Shown piece after piece: positions 16,920-25,030 of a DNA stretch of 64,000 nucleotides (positions within the stretch are counted from its first letter, which is position 1; every line of letters begins with the position of its first letter). This DNA is from Methylobacterium ajmalii (GTDB lineage: Bacteria > Pseudomonadota > Alphaproteobacteria > Rhizobiales > Beijerinckiaceae). The stretch spans positions 301 to 64,300 of the forward strand of contig NZ_JACWCT010000026.1 of NCBI RefSeq assembly GCF_016613415.1, given 5' to 3'. The notes under the pieces are model-generated. The model was not told where the DNA came from, did not search any database, and saw only the letters and a program-made list of their open reading frames with translations. Position numbers and translations under genes: made by a program.

Positions 16920-17681
16920 CTACACCACGTCGCGCCCGTCGCTGACCACGCGGGCGAAGACCAGCACGTCGACCGCCGCCGCCCCGCCGCGCAGGAGCGC
17001 GCGGGCGGCGGCGTTCGCCGTCGCGCCGGTGGTCAGCACGTCGTCGACGAGCAGCACGCGCTTGCCCTGAAGCCGCGCCCGCGCCGCTTCCGGCACCCGG
17101 AAGGCGCCCTGCAGGTTCTCGGCCCGGGCGGCCCGGGTCAGGCCCACCTGCTGGCGGGTCCGCCGCACCCGGGCGAGGAGGTCCGGCGCCACCGTCACGC
17201 CGCTCCCGCGGGCCACCACCCGGGCGAGCAGATGGGCCTGATTGAAGCGACGCCGCCACAGCCGCCAGCGCCAGAGCGGCACCGGCACCACGAGGTCGGC
17301 CTCGGCCATGAGTTCGGCGCCCGCCCGCGCCATCATCCCGCCGAGCGCCCCCGCGAGGTCGAGGCGGTCCTCGTATTTCAGCCGCTGCACCAGGCGCCGC
17401 GCCGTCGCGTCGTAGCGGGCCACCGCCCGGGCGCGCTGATAGACCGGCGGGTCGGCGAGCGCGGCCGGGGAGAGCAGGCCGGGCGATCCGAGATCGACCG
17501 AGAACGGCGTCCCCAGCCGCTCGCAATAGGGCCGCTCGATGAAGCGCATTTCGCGCCAGCACGCGGCGCAGAGTGCGTGCGGTACCGCCGTCGCTCCGCC
17601 GCAGGCGATGCAGCTCGGCGGATAGACCAGGCCGACGAGGGCCCGGACGGCGAGGCCGGGCAGCCTGGTGAAGCGGCTCAC
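16920..17681 (-). CDS. ComF family protein (phosphoribosyltransferase fold)
   Basis: A 253-residue protein. An N-terminal zinc-ribbon-like part with CIACGG and CAACW precedes a type I phosphoribosyltransferase domain whose PRPP-binding loop is VLLVDDVLTTGAT near residue 205. ComF proteins are needed for DNA uptake in naturally competent bacteria, but are also common where competence is unproven. The GTG start was chosen because it leaves the usual length before the first CxxC; an ATG/TTG-type start 41 codons upstream would run through the promoter region of the neighbouring divergent gene. It ends 2 nt after the transporter stop (convergent). Confidence 0.85.
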   Translation of the reverse strand: MSRFTRLPGLAVRALVGLVYPPSCIACGGATAVPHALCAACWREMRFIERPYCERLGTPFSVDLGSPGLLSPAALADPPVYQRARAVARYDATARRLVQRLKYEDRLDLAGALGGMMARAGAELMAEADLVVPVPLWRWRLWRRRFNQAHLLARVVARGSGVTVAPDLLARVRRTRQQVGLTRAARAENLQGAFRVPEAARARLQGKRVLLVDDVLTTGATANAAARALLRGGAAAVDVLVFARVVSDGRDVV

Positions 17682-17771
17682 CGCCGCCCCGTGCCGCGAT
17701 CGGCGGCACCGGGCCCAGCGGTGTCGTGACGGTGCATCATGGGCGAGGGGTCCGGGCGAATGTGTCGAAAT

Positions 17772-17789
17772 CAGGCAACATACTGCCTG
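17772..17789. promoter_or_regulatory. Inverted repeat CAGGCA-N6-TGCCTG (candidate operator)
   Basis: A perfect 6+6 nt inverted repeat with a 6-nt spacer lies between the divergent comF and 70-aa genes, about 80 nt upstream of the latter. The geometry fits a dimeric repressor site, but no regulator is identified. Confidence 0.35.
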
Positions 17790-17869
17790 TTTGGCGCGCA
17801 GCACGGTTGCGTTGTGAACAGAGCCGGCGCACTATCGTGCTCAACATAAACGCGTAGGAGGAAGCGGTC

Positions 17870-18082
17870 ATGAGTGCAGTGCGGATTTCGTCCTCGGCCG
17901 AGACCGGGTTGGGCGCGACGCTCCGTACGGCCGGGCAGCGCAGCAGCGAGAGCGGCGTGGATGCCGGAGCTTTCATGACCGCGAGCTTCGTGCCTGGCGC
18001 CCCGTCCACGATCGAGGAATTGCGCGAGCGTGCGCAGCGGGAGTTCAAGCGGATCTGGGAACTCGGCGTTCTCGCTCACTGA
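17870..18082 (+). CDS. Conserved-looking 70-aa protein of unknown function
   Basis: A 70-residue soluble protein with no recognised domain. It begins MSAVRISSSAET and ends in an amphipathic helix (TIEELRERAQREFKRIWELGVLAH). A very good ribosome-binding site (TAGGAGGAAG) lies before the ATG, and GC-skewed codon use matches the neighbours, so it is likely translated. It is divergent from comF. No function can be assigned. Confidence 0.7.
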   Translation: MSAVRISSSAETGLGATLRTAGQRSSESGVDAGAFMTASFVPGAPSTIEELRERAQREFKRIWELGVLAH

Positions 18083-18183
18083 CCTCGCCGCGGCGTCCGG
18101 TACCGGCGGGCGTCGCGCCGATCTCTGCCGCCGGCTCTCGCCTCCGGAGAGATCCCGTCGGCATGCCGTGGTGATCCCGCCGG

Positions 18184-18930
18184 TCACGTCTCGATGTCGG
18201 GCAGCGCGTCGTGGTGCAGGAGCAGCACGTCGGTCGCCGCCGCCAGCTTGCGGGCTGCGCGGGTGAAGCCGGCATTCGAGACTACCGCCGCGTGGTCGGC
18301 ATTCCAGTAGCTGCGCGCCGCCACCACTTCCTGCACCGCGCCGTTGCCGACGGGCTTCGCATAGCGCTTGCACTGCACCACCAGCCGCACCCCGTCCCGC
18401 TCCGCCACCACGTCGGCGCCCTGGTCGCCCGCGGCCCGGGTGGTGCGCGCGTCCCAGCCCGCCCGCTCCAGCAGGGTGGCGCAGAAGCGCTCGTAGGCGA
18501 TCCCGTCCGTCGGCGCCGCATCGTCCTCGTCCGGCAGCACCACGCTGAGGGAGGCTGCCTCGACGATGTCGAGGATCTCGTCGTAGCGCGCCGCGATCAG
18601 GTCGCCGTAGCCCTCGGCCTCGAGGCGCGGCAGCACCGTGCGGTCGGCGAAGTAGCTGCGCTCGCGCAGCCAGCCGTCGAGGATCTCGTTGCCGTAGGGA
18701 TCGACGTAGCTCTCCTGGCGCCGGCGCAGCGCCAGGGTCTCGCGATGGCGGCGCGCGATCGCCCGGACCCGCCGGCGGAAGCGGCCGCCCCGGCCGAGCC
18801 GGTGCAGCACCAGCACCAGGGCCACCAGCCCGGCGACTCCGAGGGCCTTGGGCCCGAACCACAGGCTCGCCGCGCCACCGACCAGGATCGGCCAGAACAG
18901 GCGATCGGCGAGGCTGGAGGTGCGGCGCAT
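18184..18930 (-). CDS. Membrane-anchored Mrr-like restriction endonuclease domain protein
   Basis: A 248-residue protein. Two hydrophobic stretches (about residues 9-25 and 29-42) form a probable membrane hairpin, followed by a basic segment and then an Mrr-type nuclease domain in the C-terminal 110 residues. The PD-(D/E)xK core is visible as GDQGADVVAE (catalytic Asp) and LVVQCKRY (the QxK variant). ATG at 18930. Mrr proteins cut modified DNA; membrane-tethered versions of this fold are common and mostly uncharacterised. It could equally be a DNA-processing or housekeeping nuclease. Confidence 0.82.
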   Translation of the reverse strand: MRRTSSLADRLFWPILVGGAASLWFGPKALGVAGLVALVLVLHRLGRGGRFRRRVRAIARRHRETLALRRRQESYVDPYGNEILDGWLRERSYFADRTVLPRLEAEGYGDLIAARYDEILDIVEAASLSVVLPDEDDAAPTDGIAYERFCATLLERAGWDARTTRAAGDQGADVVAERDGVRLVVQCKRYAKPVGNGAVQEVVAARSYWNADHAAVVSNAGFTRAARKLAAATDVLLLHHDALPDIET

Positions 18931-19197
18931 CGGGAAGGACTCTCGCGCCGCGCGATGCGGCTGGACGGACCGGACTCTCGCGGGAGCGCGTTGTCCCCAG
19001 CCTAAGGCGCGGCCTGTCCCCGGATTCATCCACAGCAGAACGCCACCTCGCCCCGGGGGCCCGCATCGGCCTGAGACGGCGGCCCCTCACGCGAGCGTGT
19101 CGAGGCAAGGCCTTCGCGGCGCTTGCATTCGGGCTGCCGCGCGGCCGATCCTGGCGCTCCGCCGGGGTGTCTCGGGCCGGCGCACGGGAGTTCCCGG

Positions 19198-19992
19198 ATG
19201 AGGTCACGCGTCGCCGCGCTTCTCGCCTGCCTCCTCGCCGCCACGGCGGCAGGCCCTCCGGTCCGGGCCGCGGACGCGCCGGTCGAGGTCGACGTCGCCC
19301 TGGTGCTGGCGGTCGACGTCTCCCTGTCGATGACCGGCGACGAGCAGGCGGTGCAGCGGGAGGGCTACGTCGAGGCGTTCCGCAACCCGGCGGTGCACCA
19401 GGCGATCCGCCAGGGCATGGTCGGGCGCATCGCCGTGACCTACGTCGAGTGGGCAGGGGTCGGCAACCAGCGGGTCGTGGTGCCCTGGACGCTCATCGCC
19501 GGAGCAGAGGAGGCCGCCGGCTTCGCCGAACGGCTGAGCCAGAGCCCGCCCCGGCGCTCGACCTGGACTTCGATCGCCAGCGCGATCGACTTTTCCGCCG
19601 GACTCCTTGCCGGCAGCGGCTTCGAGGCGATGCGGCGGGTGATCGACGTGTCGGGGGACGGGCCGAACAACCAGGGCCGCTCCGTCACCCGGGCGCGGGA
19701 CGATGCGGTAGGGCAGGGGATCGTCATCAACGGCCTGCCGCTGATGATCCGCGAGCCGAGCGGCCCGTGGGACATCAAGGATCTCGACCGCTACTACCGC
19801 GACTGCGTGATCGGCGGGAGCGGGAGCTTCATGGTGCCGGTCCGCGAGCGCGACCAGTTCGCCGCCGCGATCCGCACCAAGATCATCCGCGAGGTGGCAA
19901 GCGGCGATCCCGGACCGCTGCTGCAGCGGGCCCAGGGCGAGCCCCGGGCCAACTGCCTGATCGGCGAGCGGCCCAACCCCGACTGGGATTAG
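19198..19992 (+). CDS. DUF1194 domain protein (secreted von Willebrand A fold)
   Basis: A 264-residue exported protein. A signal peptide (residues 1-24, ending VRAAD) precedes a von Willebrand type A-like domain. The metal-ion-dependent adhesion motif DVSLSM (DxSxS) is near residue 40, and a second metal-site segment VIDVSGDGPNNQG is near residue 150. The central GYVEAFRNPAVHQAI and late RDQFAAAIRTKIIREV blocks are typical of DUF1194. Members are periplasmic or extracellular proteins of unknown function in alphaproteobacteria. Single gene with no operon partner. Confidence 0.85.
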   Translation: MRSRVAALLACLLAATAAGPPVRAADAPVEVDVALVLAVDVSLSMTGDEQAVQREGYVEAFRNPAVHQAIRQGMVGRIAVTYVEWAGVGNQRVVVPWTLIAGAEEAAGFAERLSQSPPRRSTWTSIASAIDFSAGLLAGSGFEAMRRVIDVSGDGPNNQGRSVTRARDDAVGQGIVINGLPLMIREPSGPWDIKDLDRYYRDCVIGGSGSFMVPVRERDQFAAAIRTKIIREVASGDPGPLLQRAQGEPRANCLIGERPNPDWD

Positions 19993-20050
19993 CGCGACGC
20001 CGTTTGCAATCTGTAGATGCAGCAGGCCGCCTTCGGCCCCGCGGTCCGGC

Positions 20051-20482
20051 TCAGCCTTCGTTGCCGCGCAGCGCCTTGCGCCGCTGCTGACCGAGGCCCA
20101 TGGTCTTGGCCAGTTCCGAGCGCGCCGCGGCGTAGTTCGGTGCCACCATCGGGTAGTCGGGCGACAGGTTCCAGCGCGCGCGGTATTCTTCCGGCGTCAG
20201 GCCGTAACGGCTGCGCAGGTGGCGCTTCAGCGACTTGAACTTCTTGCCGTCCTCGAGGCACACCAGATAATCCGGCATGATCGACTTCTTGATCGGAACG
20301 GCCGGGGTCAGCGGCTCGGCCGGGTCCGCCGTCTCGGTGTTGCCGAGGCCGCCCAACGCCGAGTGGACCGAAGCGATCAGGGCCGGAAGCTCGGCAACCG
20401 GCAACGAGTTGTTGCTCACGAATGCCGCCACGATATCCGCCGCCAGCTGGATGTGGTCCGTCGACGCCTCGGTGTCACTCAT
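20051..20482 (-). CDS. MucR/Ros family transcriptional regulator, zinc ligands missing
   Basis: A 143-residue regulator of the Ros/MucR family, which controls exopolysaccharide, motility and cell-cycle genes in alphaproteobacteria. The N-terminal part carries the oligomerisation helices. The DNA-binding part is C75LEDGKKFKSLKRH88LRSRY, followed by the conserved TPEEYRARW and DYPMVAPNY. In Ros the zinc is held by two Cys and two His; here the second Cys is D78 and the distal His positions are Arg/Tyr. The fold therefore probably forms without zinc, as reported for some Mesorhizobium homologues. The ATG, one codon after a GTG, has AGAGGA upstream. Confidence 0.92.
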   Translation of the reverse strand: MSDTEASTDHIQLAADIVAAFVSNNSLPVAELPALIASVHSALGGLGNTETADPAEPLTPAVPIKKSIMPDYLVCLEDGKKFKSLKRHLRSRYGLTPEEYRARWNLSPDYPMVAPNYAAARSELAKTMGLGQQRRKALRGNEG

Positions 20483-21191
20483 CACTTAGTCCTCTTCTCC
20501 CGATCGATCCATGACACGTTCGGACATCCCTGCCTCAGGACTCTGTGGGAGGGCGCCGAAACGGCAGGCCATGTCCGGGTTTGCTTCTGCGTGCAACTAT
20601 GGCGTCGGCGCCAGAACCGCAAGGGAAAAACAAGCGACCTTCCCCAGCGGCTCAATGCCGTTCATAAATCTTGCAGGAGGGGGGATCGAGGCAGGGTTGT
20701 GCTCGCCTCAGCCTGCGCGTCCCGGGCAACTATCTCTGCCGTCGGCGATGCCTCGGCCATATCCTCTTCGGCTTATGCCATCTGGAGGATTTGTTATCTT
20801 TTGAACGGTGCGAGCTTCATCCTGTTGTCGCAAGTCGACGATCGAAGCCGGTGCAATCGCCGACGGCGGCCTTCGGCCGATCGAGCGACCAACCATAAGG
20901 TGTCGCGGGCGGGCGCGAAGAGTTGCTCGGTGATCGATGCTGTCGCAATTCAGTTATGCACGAATCGATCGACGGCGAATCGGCGCGGGGCGGCGTTTCC
21001 CGACGCCGTCGGGTGCCGCGATACAGTGCGACGGGTGGCGAAGACTGCGGTGAACGTGCAGGCCCGGCGTGACGCTAGCCGATCCGTGCGCGATCGGACG
21101 CCGAAGACCGGCGGGTTCGCTCCGCGGTGCGGGACCGGGCGGCCGAATGCTGTCGGTCGATTGCCGGAACCGGGTCGATCGTGCGGCCTTT
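20483..21191. other. Long non-coding stretch between mucR and the cyclase gene
   Basis: About 700 nt, less GC-rich than its surroundings (runs such as TTTGTTATCTTTTGAACGG near 20790). Short open frames exist but none has coding character or a ribosome-binding site. It probably contains the mucR promoter and leader. A TTGCGG-N17-TAGTTG pair is readable on the minus strand around 20592-20620 but is only a suggestion. Near the right end, GCGGCCTTTTCAGGCCGC (21183-21200) is a hairpin overlapping the cyclase stop. Confidence 0.45.
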
Positions 21192-22319
21192 TCAGGCCGC
21201 CGTCTGCGTCGCCGGCTCGAGGGCCGCGACGGCCAGGACCTGGTCGCGCCCGCGCACCGCGTGCTCGCCGAGCGGACGCGCGCGCACGCCCTCGGGCAGG
21301 CGCGGCAGCTTCGCCAGGAGGTCGCCGGAGATCAGCACCGGCGCGTCGAGGGTGCGGCACAGGGCCTCAAGCCGGGCGGTGACGTTCACCGCATCGCCGA
21401 AATACGCGATCTTGTGCCGGTCGACCCCAATCTCGGCGGTGACCACCGGGCCGCCATGCAGGGCGGCCCGGATGCGCGGCACGGTGCCGAAGCGCTCCTG
21501 CCAGGCCGCCGCGTCCCGGGTCAGGCTGTCCTGGATCGCCAGCACGCAGGCGACGCAGCGGGCGCCTTGCAGGCCGCGGGCCATCGGCCAGGTGATCATC
21601 GCCATGTCGCCGACGAAGTCGTCGGTCGAGCCCTGGCAGCGCCGCACCGGCTCGGCCAGGGTCGCGAAGACGGCGCTGAGGAACGCCTGCGTTCTCAGCG
21701 CCCCGTGGGTCTCGGCGTAGGCGGTGGAGCCGACGACGTCGACGAACAGGAAGATGCGCTCCTCCTCGACGGGCCGGTGGTAGCGGCCAACCAGCAGGTT
21801 GACGAAGACCTCGGCGCCGATGAGGTCGCGCATGCGCACCACGAAGACGAGCAGCGCCGAGACGGCGAGCGCGTAGACCAGGACCCGGAGCGAGGGCACC
21901 ACCGCCTCGGCGAAGGGTTCGGGGCTCAGGCCCGTGCTCCACACGATGACACCGCCGGTGGCGTGCCCGAGGGTGATCATGCCGACATAGGCGAGCTCGG
22001 CGATGGGCACGTACAGGAAGGTCGGCAGGCGGCGCAGGCGTGCCTGCAGCCGCGGCAGCAGGGTACCGCGCTCCATCAGCAGCGCGCAGGCGCCGATGAA
22101 CACCCCGTGGATCGCCGCCACCAGCGGGATGCCGTTCTTGAACAGCGCGTCGTAGAGCAGGCCGGCCCCGGCGCTGAGCGCCAGGATCCCGATCCAGAAC
22201 CAGGCGTGCTGCGGGATCGGCAGCCGCAGCGTGCGCAGGAACTCGGCGGCGCGCGCCGCGAGCCCGACGGAATCCGGCTCCCCCGATGAGCGGTGGTCGG
22301 CGGGGCCGGCTGCGGGCAC
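21192..22319 (-). CDS. Membrane adenylate/guanylate cyclase (class III)
   Basis: A 375-residue protein. The N-terminal membrane part has about four helices between residues 35 and 165, without a recognised sensory domain. The C-terminal class III nucleotide cyclase domain carries the metal-binding motif FLFVDVVGST near residue 192, DDFVGDMAMITW, and the transition-state segment GDAVNVTARLEAL near residue 320. It probably makes cAMP in response to a membrane signal. The start is GTG with AGGAGAG upstream. The second-messenger product (cAMP or cGMP) cannot be decided reliably by eye. Confidence 0.88.
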   Translation of the reverse strand: MPAAGPADHRSSGEPDSVGLAARAAEFLRTLRLPIPQHAWFWIGILALSAGAGLLYDALFKNGIPLVAAIHGVFIGACALLMERGTLLPRLQARLRRLPTFLYVPIAELAYVGMITLGHATGGVIVWSTGLSPEPFAEAVVPSLRVLVYALAVSALLVFVVRMRDLIGAEVFVNLLVGRYHRPVEEERIFLFVDVVGSTAYAETHGALRTQAFLSAVFATLAEPVRRCQGSTDDFVGDMAMITWPMARGLQGARCVACVLAIQDSLTRDAAAWQERFGTVPRIRAALHGGPVVTAEIGVDRHKIAYFGDAVNVTARLEALCRTLDAPVLISGDLLAKLPRLPEGVRARPLGEHAVRGRDQVLAVAALEPATQTAA

Positions 22320-22553
22320 GATGGCGCTCTCCTGGGCCGCGGCGGGCTCGGGGCAGGCCCGCGGCGTCAGGGCAGTTCAGCCGGGATTCGCGCCGATTTG
22401 AGGGCACCGGCGACACGAGGGCGCAGATCGCCGCCTCGGCGGCGCTTCGATCGCCGGCGCGTCGCGGAGCCGGTCTGCTGTGGAAACCTGTGGAACTGTT
22501 GGCTTGACCATGGCGTTTGCAGCCCGGAACAGCATTCGAGCCTGGAGCCGACA

Positions 22554-22787
22554 ATGTCTCTTCGTCTTGCCACCCTGGCGACCCTCGCCGCCCTGGTCAC
22601 CGTTCCGGCGTTGGCCGAGGACGTGACGGTGATCCGCCGCGATTCGGCGCCTGTCGAGCGCAGCACCGTGATCGAGAAGCGTTCGGTCGAGTCGACCGGC
22701 TCGGTCGGTGGCTGCGAGACCAAGACCGTCAAGAAGACCAACGAGTACGGCGACAGCAAGACCGTCCGCAGCGAGCGCTGCGACTGA
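22554..22787 (+). CDS. Small secreted protein with one cysteine pair
   Basis: A 77-residue protein with a clear signal peptide (residues 1-21, ending ALAE). The roughly 56-residue mature part is polar: VTVIRRDSAPVERSTVIEKRS, then CETKTVKKTNEYGDSKTV and a final RCD. Its two cysteines are about 23 residues apart and could form a disulfide in the periplasm. GGAG precedes the ATG. No domain recognised. It is convergent with the lanmodulin-like gene and separated from it by a terminator. Confidence 0.75.
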   Translation: MSLRLATLATLAALVTVPALAEDVTVIRRDSAPVERSTVIEKRSVESTGSVGGCETKTVKKTNEYGDSKTVRSERCD

Positions 22788-22800
22788 TCCATCGATTGAA

Positions 22801-22830
22801 AAGGGGCGGTCCCGCGAGGGGCCGCCCCGT
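22801..22830 (+). terminator. Terminator after the small secreted protein gene
   Basis: GGGGCGG pairs with CCGCCCC (22803-22809 with 22822-22828) across a 12-nt loop. A moderately T-rich stretch (GTTCCGTTGTTTCT) follows. Confidence 0.6.
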
Positions 22831-22896
22831 TCCGTTGTTTCTCCCGGTGTCCCTCGCGAAGCCCGCGTCCGCAGGACCGGGCTTCGCCGGGGACGC

Positions 22897-23301
22897 TTAC
22901 TTGATCAGGCGAGCCAGGGTCTTGCCGGCCGGGCTCTTCATCTCCTTGGCGTCGAGCGTGCCGTCGTTGTCCGGGTCGGCGGCCTTGAACAGGCTCTCGG
23001 CCAGGGCGACGTACTCGTCCTTGGTCAGCGTGCCGTCGTTGTCCGGATCGGCCTTCATCAGTTGCTGGCGGCTCAGGCGGCCCTTCAGCTCCTTGGCGTC
23101 GAGCGTGCCGTCGGCATCCTTCTCGAGCTTGTCGAACACCGCGGCGGCGGCGGCCTTGACCTCGGCGAGGTCGAGCGTGCCGTCGGAGTCGGTGTCGACG
23201 GCCGCGATGGTGCGGTCGGCCGCCGGCTTGGCCTCGGCGGAAGCCGGAAGCGCCAGCGGCGCGGCGAGCAGGGCGGCGAGAAGCAGGGTGCGGTTCAGCA
23301 T
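22897..23301 (-). CDS. Lanmodulin-like secreted EF-hand protein
   Basis: A 134-residue exported protein. A signal peptide (residues 1-22, ending ASA) is followed by four EF-hand loops at 36-47, 60-71, 85-96 and 109-120, separated by 12, 13 and 12 residues. This unusually short spacing is a hallmark of lanmodulin, the periplasmic lanthanide-binding protein of Methylobacterium. Blocks such as AAFDKL-like AVFDKLEKD, TLDAKELKGRLS, FKAADPDNDGTLDA and SPAGKTLARLIK line up with lanmodulin along its whole length. Loops 3 and 4 have the lanmodulin proline at position 2; loop 1 has Thr, loop 2 has Lys there and starts with Glu, and loop 3 has Thr instead of Asp at position 9. It may therefore bind fewer or different metals. 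Confidence 0.88.
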   Translation of the reverse strand: MLNRTLLLAALLAAPLALPASAEAKPAADRTIAAVDTDSDGTLDLAEVKAAAAAVFDKLEKDADGTLDAKELKGRLSRQQLMKADPDNDGTLTKDEYVALAESLFKAADPDNDGTLDAKEMKSPAGKTLARLIK

Positions 23302-23329
23302 GGAAAGTCTCCGGCTCGAAAATCGTCGT

Positions 23330-23351
23330 CCATCTCCCGTCGGGGAGATGG
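23330..23351 (-). promoter_or_regulatory. Hairpin in the leader of the lanmodulin-like gene
   Basis: A perfect 9-bp stem (CCATCTCCC with GGGAGATGG) with a 4-nt loop lies 29 nt upstream of the ATG. On the minus strand it is followed by GACGACGATTTTC. It may be a weak terminator of the upstream CNNM gene or a regulatory leader structure. Confidence 0.45.
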
Positions 23352-23419
23352 GATAATCTGGCAAGCGGATACCTAACCGTTGCGGGAAGCTTTGCAACCC
23401 CTTCTGACGCAAGGGCGGG

Positions 23420-24742
23420 TCACGCGCCGAGCCGTTCCGCCAGGATCTTGTCGACCCGGCGCCCGTCCATGTCGACGACCTCGAAACGCCAGCCGCCGCG
23501 TTCGAACCCGTCGCCGGCGGTCGGAATACGTCCGAGCTGGAAGATCACGAAGCCTGCGAGCGTCGAGAAGTCGTCGGTATCGGGCCGTTCGGTGAGGCCG
23601 AGGCGCTCGAATGCTTCGACCGCGGGCATCATTCCATCGATGAGCAGCGATCCGTCCTGGCGCTCGACCACCATCGGCTCGTCGTCGTCGGTCTCCGGGA
23701 TGTCGCCGGCGATCGCCTCGAGGAGGTCGGTCTGGGTGACGATGCCCTCGAGGTCGCCGTACTCGTCGACGACGATCGCCATCCGGACGGGCTTGGCCTT
23801 GAAGGTCTCCAGCACCCGCAGGATCGGCATGCCCTCGTGCACGACGATCGGCTCGCGGATGATCGCGTCGAGGCTGATCGGTGCCCCGTCGAGGAGCTGG
23901 TTGAGCACGTCCTGCTTGCGCAGCACGCCGACGATCTCGTGGATCTCGCCGCGGCTCGCCACCAATTGCTCGTGGCGGCAGGCGCGGATCGTCTCCAGCA
24001 CCGCCTCGCGCGGATCCTCGACGTCGATCCAGTCGACCTCGTGGCGCGGTGTCATGATGTCCCGCACCCGCCGCTCGCCGATGCCGAAGATGCGCTGGAC
24101 CGCCGCCTGCTGCGATTCCTGGATCAGGCCGGCCTCCTGGCTCGCCGCCACCAGGAGCGACAACTCGGCGGTGGAGTGGAGCGAGCCCTCGCCGGAGCCC
24201 GGTTGCAGGCCGCACAGCCGCAGCACGCCGTTGCCGAGCCCGTTGAGGAACGAGATCGCCGGGCGGAAGACCAGCAGGAACAGCCGCAGGGGCCGCACGA
24301 TGGCGAGCGCGGTGCGCTCGCTGCGCTGCAAGGCCAGGCTCTTCGGCGCCAGCTCGCCGAGCACGATGTGCAGCGAGGTGATGACCACGAAGGAGAAGAC
24401 CACCGCGATGGCGTGGGCGCCGGCCGTGCTGACGCCCTGCGGCAGGAAGGCGAGCAGCGGCTCGATCAGGTGGGCGAGCGCCGGCTCGCCGACCCAGCCC
24501 AGCGCCAGCGACGAGATGGTGATGCCGAGCTGCGTGGCGGCGAGGTGCGAATCCAGGCTGTCGACCGCCCGCTGCAGGGCGCCGGCATTGATCCGCTTCT
24601 CGGCGACGAGCTCCTGGACCCGGCTGCGCCGGACGGCCACGAGGGCGAACTCGGCCGCGACGAAGAACCCGTTCGCGAAAACGAGGAACACGATGGCGAA
24701 CAGGCCGAGGCCCGTCCCCCAGGGACTGTCGGAGAAAATCAC
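23420..24742 (-). CDS. CNNM/CorC (HlyC) family membrane transporter with CBS pair
   Basis: A 440-residue protein. The N-terminal DUF21/CNNM membrane domain (about residues 1-190, four hydrophobic segments; motif [14 protein letters not shown]) precedes a CBS pair (about 210-335, with MTPRHEV and [12 protein letters not shown]) and a C-terminal CorC_HlyC transporter-associated domain (about 350-435). The older name is haemolysin family; better-studied relatives move Mg2+ or Co2+ and sense ATP-Mg through the CBS domains. The GTG start has GGGAGG very close upstream. It lies 118 nt before the lanmodulin-like gene on the same strand and is divergent from purH. Confidence 0.9.
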   Translation of the reverse strand: MIFSDSPWGTGLGLFAIVFLVFANGFFVAAEFALVAVRRSRVQELVAEKRINAGALQRAVDSLDSHLAATQLGITISSLALGWVGEPALAHLIEPLLAFLPQGVSTAGAHAIAVVFSFVVITSLHIVLGELAPKSLALQRSERTALAIVRPLRLFLLVFRPAISFLNGLGNGVLRLCGLQPGSGEGSLHSTAELSLLVAASQEAGLIQESQQAAVQRIFGIGERRVRDIMTPRHEVDWIDVEDPREAVLETIRACRHEQLVASRGEIHEIVGVLRKQDVLNQLLDGAPISLDAIIREPIVVHEGMPILRVLETFKAKPVRMAIVVDEYGDLEGIVTQTDLLEAIAGDIPETDDDEPMVVERQDGSLLIDGMMPAVEAFERLGLTERPDTDDFSTLAGFVIFQLGRIPTAGDGFERGGWRFEVVDMDGRRVDKILAERLGA

Positions 24743-25030
24743 CGCCTCCCGTGGCGCGACCGGCCGCTCCCGGGGCGGGGCGTGGCCGGCCCCCTCATAG
24801 CAAGTCTGCTCCTCCGAGCCTATCCGTCGGATGCCCGATCCGCCGCTCCTCCACGCCCGATGCCGCCGCGGAAAGACGGTGGACGCCGTCCGTCATCCCG
24901 CGGCGCAACATCTGGCCTCGACCCGCAGTTTCTGCTAGGCGCCGGCAAGATCCTGCGCCGGCTCAGGCTTTCTTCCCTTGTCCGGGATCTCCGCCGCGCC
25001 GCGCTCCACGACCGAAAGACCCGGTTCATC

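Noticed and set aside
17682..17804. 41-codon N-terminal extension of comF
   Set aside because: It would cross the divergent promoter region, is Cys/Arg-rich without similarity to ComF, and the GTG at 17681 gives the usual length before the first CxxC.
20511..20898. Short open frames in the mucR-cyclase intergenic region
   Set aside because: No ribosome-binding site, odd composition (Cys/Ser/Arg-rich) and no recognisable family.
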